A stretch of 44,364 nucleotides of DNA from an uncultured Rhodospirillales bacterium (GTDB taxonomy: Bacteria > Pseudomonadota > Alphaproteobacteria > Kiloniellales > Kiloniellaceae): contig CAJXUS010000036.1 of assembly GCA_913060675.1 (NCBI GenBank), positions 1 to 44,364 on the forward strand, given 5' to 3'. Numbering within the stretch: the first letter of the stretch is position 1; every line of letters starts with the position of its first letter. Shown piece after piece: positions 43,124 to 44,364 of this stretch. A program made the translations under genes and the position numbers. Below the pieces are notes generated by a model. The model was given only the letters and a program-made list of their open reading frames with translations. It did no database searches and was not told the DNA's origin.

Positions 43124-44126
43124 GATCTTAACTCATTCGGCCTTATTGCGGGCCTGTTTTTGTATCGAACTCTTAAAGCGTATTTTTTTAAACTGTATTT
43201 TTTGAGTATCCCGATTTTGTGATCGGGTTGTCACTATTCTGGTTTCTCGGTTTAACCTCTCTTCGGAGGGAAGACTGATAACGGGTTCATTTAAAATATA
43301 CTGGTTTTTTAAGTTATTGAATTTCTGTTGAATTCCCGGTGATTTCTAGCGGCATCTCTCGGATGCAAGTTCCCGCCAATGAGTTGTATGGTACGAACTA
43401 AAATACTCTTGGGGTGGAAATAATGTTTGCATCATTAGTGAAGCGCATTTTGATGCAAAGGTGTTAGTGAAAAGACCGTGAAAAGAATATTCACGAAATG
43501 TGTAATAGTTGAGTTTTAGCTAATGTATTGAAGAATATATAAATAATGAAATGAAGGCATGGATTGAGATTTAAGTGTTTGTGGGGACTCGTGATCTTTA
43601 GTGGAAAGTTGTGAGTTCGAATGCTTTTTGAAATCACGACGGCTTCATATGGGGGGGGATCGCTTGCAGCTATTCAATTTGCCATTCTTTTTACGACAGT
43701 ACATTCCTCTGCAGCTCATCAGCTTGCAAACCATCGAACATCGTTAAATCGACAGAGCTAACAAGAGAAAAAAGCAAATCTCGGTTCTTGGCTTAGATGG
43801 TTGCGCAGTGCGAGCGCTCCAAGAACCGAGACAAGTTGCTTGCGTGAGTTATTGAAACCTATTTTCACACTTATTGGGAGTGAAAAATGCGTGAAAATAC
43901 CTCACACAATCATCGCGAGTTCTTGGTGTTCGCTATATAGTTGTTTTGTAATGAGTTTGTATGTGGGAATTTATAAGGATATATTGTATGCAATACGTGG
44001 TATTCGCGGATTTAGAGTGAATTTTGTTGTGGTATTGGTGTTGGAGCTCTCTCGAATCGCAAAATAATGTCGAGTAATAGTCATAAATCAACATGAAGTA
44101 ACAAGTATCCTCAGGGGTGTTGGTAA
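43124..44126. other. Gene-poor stretch
   Basis: About 1 kb with no convincing gene. It includes a small CCCGAT...ATCGGG hairpin (43210-43227), a run of eight G at 43651-43658, and a 46-codon frame from ATG 43621 of unknown meaning. The 88-codon frame at 43801 has no ribosome site and chance-like composition. The longest structure is the inverted repeat at 43772-43841. The stretch looks like decayed DNA. Confidence 0.5.
43772..43841. repeat. 13-bp perfect inverted repeat with outer and inner pairing
   Basis: TCTCGGTTCTTGG (43779-43791) and CCAAGAACCGAGA (43819-43831) are exact inverses 27 bases apart. Outside them AAGCAA (43772-43777) pairs with TTGCTT (43836-43841), and inside GCGC (43803-43806) can pair with GCGC (43814-43817). 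The 70-base unit could fold into a long branched stem. No T-tract follows. It may be an RNA element, a miniature-element relic or an operator. Confidence 0.55.
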
Positions 44127-44327
44127 GAAATTATACCGGAAATTGTTATCTGTTTCCTGGCCATTGCTGCCCAGGACGCTACGGATACTGCTTTCCAAGA
44201 GACTGCCGACGCAGAAGCATTGATCGATGCCGGCAACAAAGAAGTCACCGACGAGGTCAAAGAGGCCGTTGACGAATTGCTTGGTGTAGAAAGCGCAATC
44301 TATAAACTTTGGGGCTGTCCTAGATAA
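44127..44327 (+). pseudogene. Gene fragment with no start
   Basis: An open frame with no ATG, GTG or TTG runs from a stop at 44124 to TAA at 44325. It encodes a hydrophobic stretch (IVICFLAIA) and then AAQDATDTAFQETADAEALIDAGNKEVTDEVKEAVDELLGV. The second part is richer in GC and coding-like codons than the surroundings, looks like an Ala/Asp/Glu-rich helical protein and then runs into unrelated sequence at about 44300. I do not know the family. It is most likely a fragment cut at both ends. Confidence 0.4.
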
Positions 44328-44364
44328 CTAGTTCAAATATGTTTTAACCCATTGTCTTATTTGA
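44311..44364. mobile_element. Possible insertion-sequence end at the contig edge
   Basis: GGGGCTGTCCTAGATAACTAG opens a stretch that interrupts the preceding coding fragment and runs to the end of the window. Its form (GGGGCTGTCC at the edge, then AT-rich DNA) is like the terminal repeat of an insertion sequence, and contigs often break at such repeats. No second copy of the terminal repeat is present, so this is only a suggestion. Confidence 0.25.

Noticed and set aside
43739..43850. Integron attC site at the 43.8-kb inverted repeat
   Set aside because: The arms lack the paired RYYYAAC/GTTRRRY core sites, and no cassette-like gene or integrase is present.
43801..44067. 88-codon plus-strand frame in the gene-poor stretch
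   Set aside because: No ribosome site, begins inside the inverted repeat, and lacks any recognisable pattern.
1..44364. tRNA, rRNA and CRISPR arrays
   Set aside because: No tRNA-like T-loop and acceptor pairing, no rRNA sequence and no regularly spaced repeat array with spacers was seen on either strand.

Overview
The window is a 44.4 kb stretch of a moderate-GC chromosome, most likely from a free-living, probably marine alphaproteobacterium of the Rhodospirillales/Kiloniellales type. The guess rests on gene content: a single CheZ, a BTLCP transglutaminase-like peptidase, a DUF2189 membrane protein, DUF711 and DUF1638 proteins, a TRAP transporter, a BCCT transporter and many LysR/GntR/WYL regulators. 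There are no rRNA or tRNA genes, no CRISPR array and no complete mobile element. The first 25 bases are Illumina Nextera transposase adapter, so position 1 is a contig end and not biology.

Layout. 0.2-6.0 kb: cheZ, DUF2189 membrane protein, a receiver-PAS-histidine kinase with a degenerate receiver, a Cys-rich unknown protein and a DUF711 protein. 6.3-8.6 kb: a BCCT transporter behind a control region with four 20-bp-phased repeats. 8.6-15.5 kb: a large hybrid kinase with Hpt, an SCP2-type thiolase, a periplasmic binding protein, a BTLCP peptidase, a 3-TM protein and a small lipoprotein. 15.9-17.5 kb: an unusual pair, a DUF2786-like coiled-coil protein and an HTH protein, behind a 15-bp inverted repeat. 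17.6-23.4 kb: Sel1 protein, DMT exporter, DUF1638, a WYL regulator facing a second DMT exporter across a perfect 20-bp inverted repeat, a solute-binding protein, and a broken copy of the DMT gene tail. 23.4-31 kb: LysR/tautomerase, YbaK, aminotransferase/GntR with a perfect palindrome, a WYL regulator that seems to start at ATT, SnoaL-like, YciI, and an XRE-cupin/GNAT pair. 31-34.7 kb: nitroreductase-like Acg protein, MarR and an unknown two-repeat protein in one operon, then LysR/LysE. 34.8-37.8 kb: a TRAP operon dctPQM. 38.5-43.1 kb: an XRE regulator, two tandem paralogous lipoproteins, a Fur-box-controlled siderophore-interacting protein and a subtilase without signal peptide. 43.1-44.4 kb: gene-poor, decayed DNA ending in a gene fragment that runs into what may be an insertion-sequence end.

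Functionally the window is an accessory/peripheral-metabolism region: uptake and export of small organic solutes (BCCT, TRAP, two DMT, LysE, two binding proteins), each next to a local regulator, plus sensory kinases. No single large multi-gene novel system is evident. The most unusual items are the DUF2786/HTH pair with its dyad, the phased repeats before the BCCT gene, the predicted ATT start, the 20-bp perfect inverted repeat, and the MarR-coupled unknown protein.
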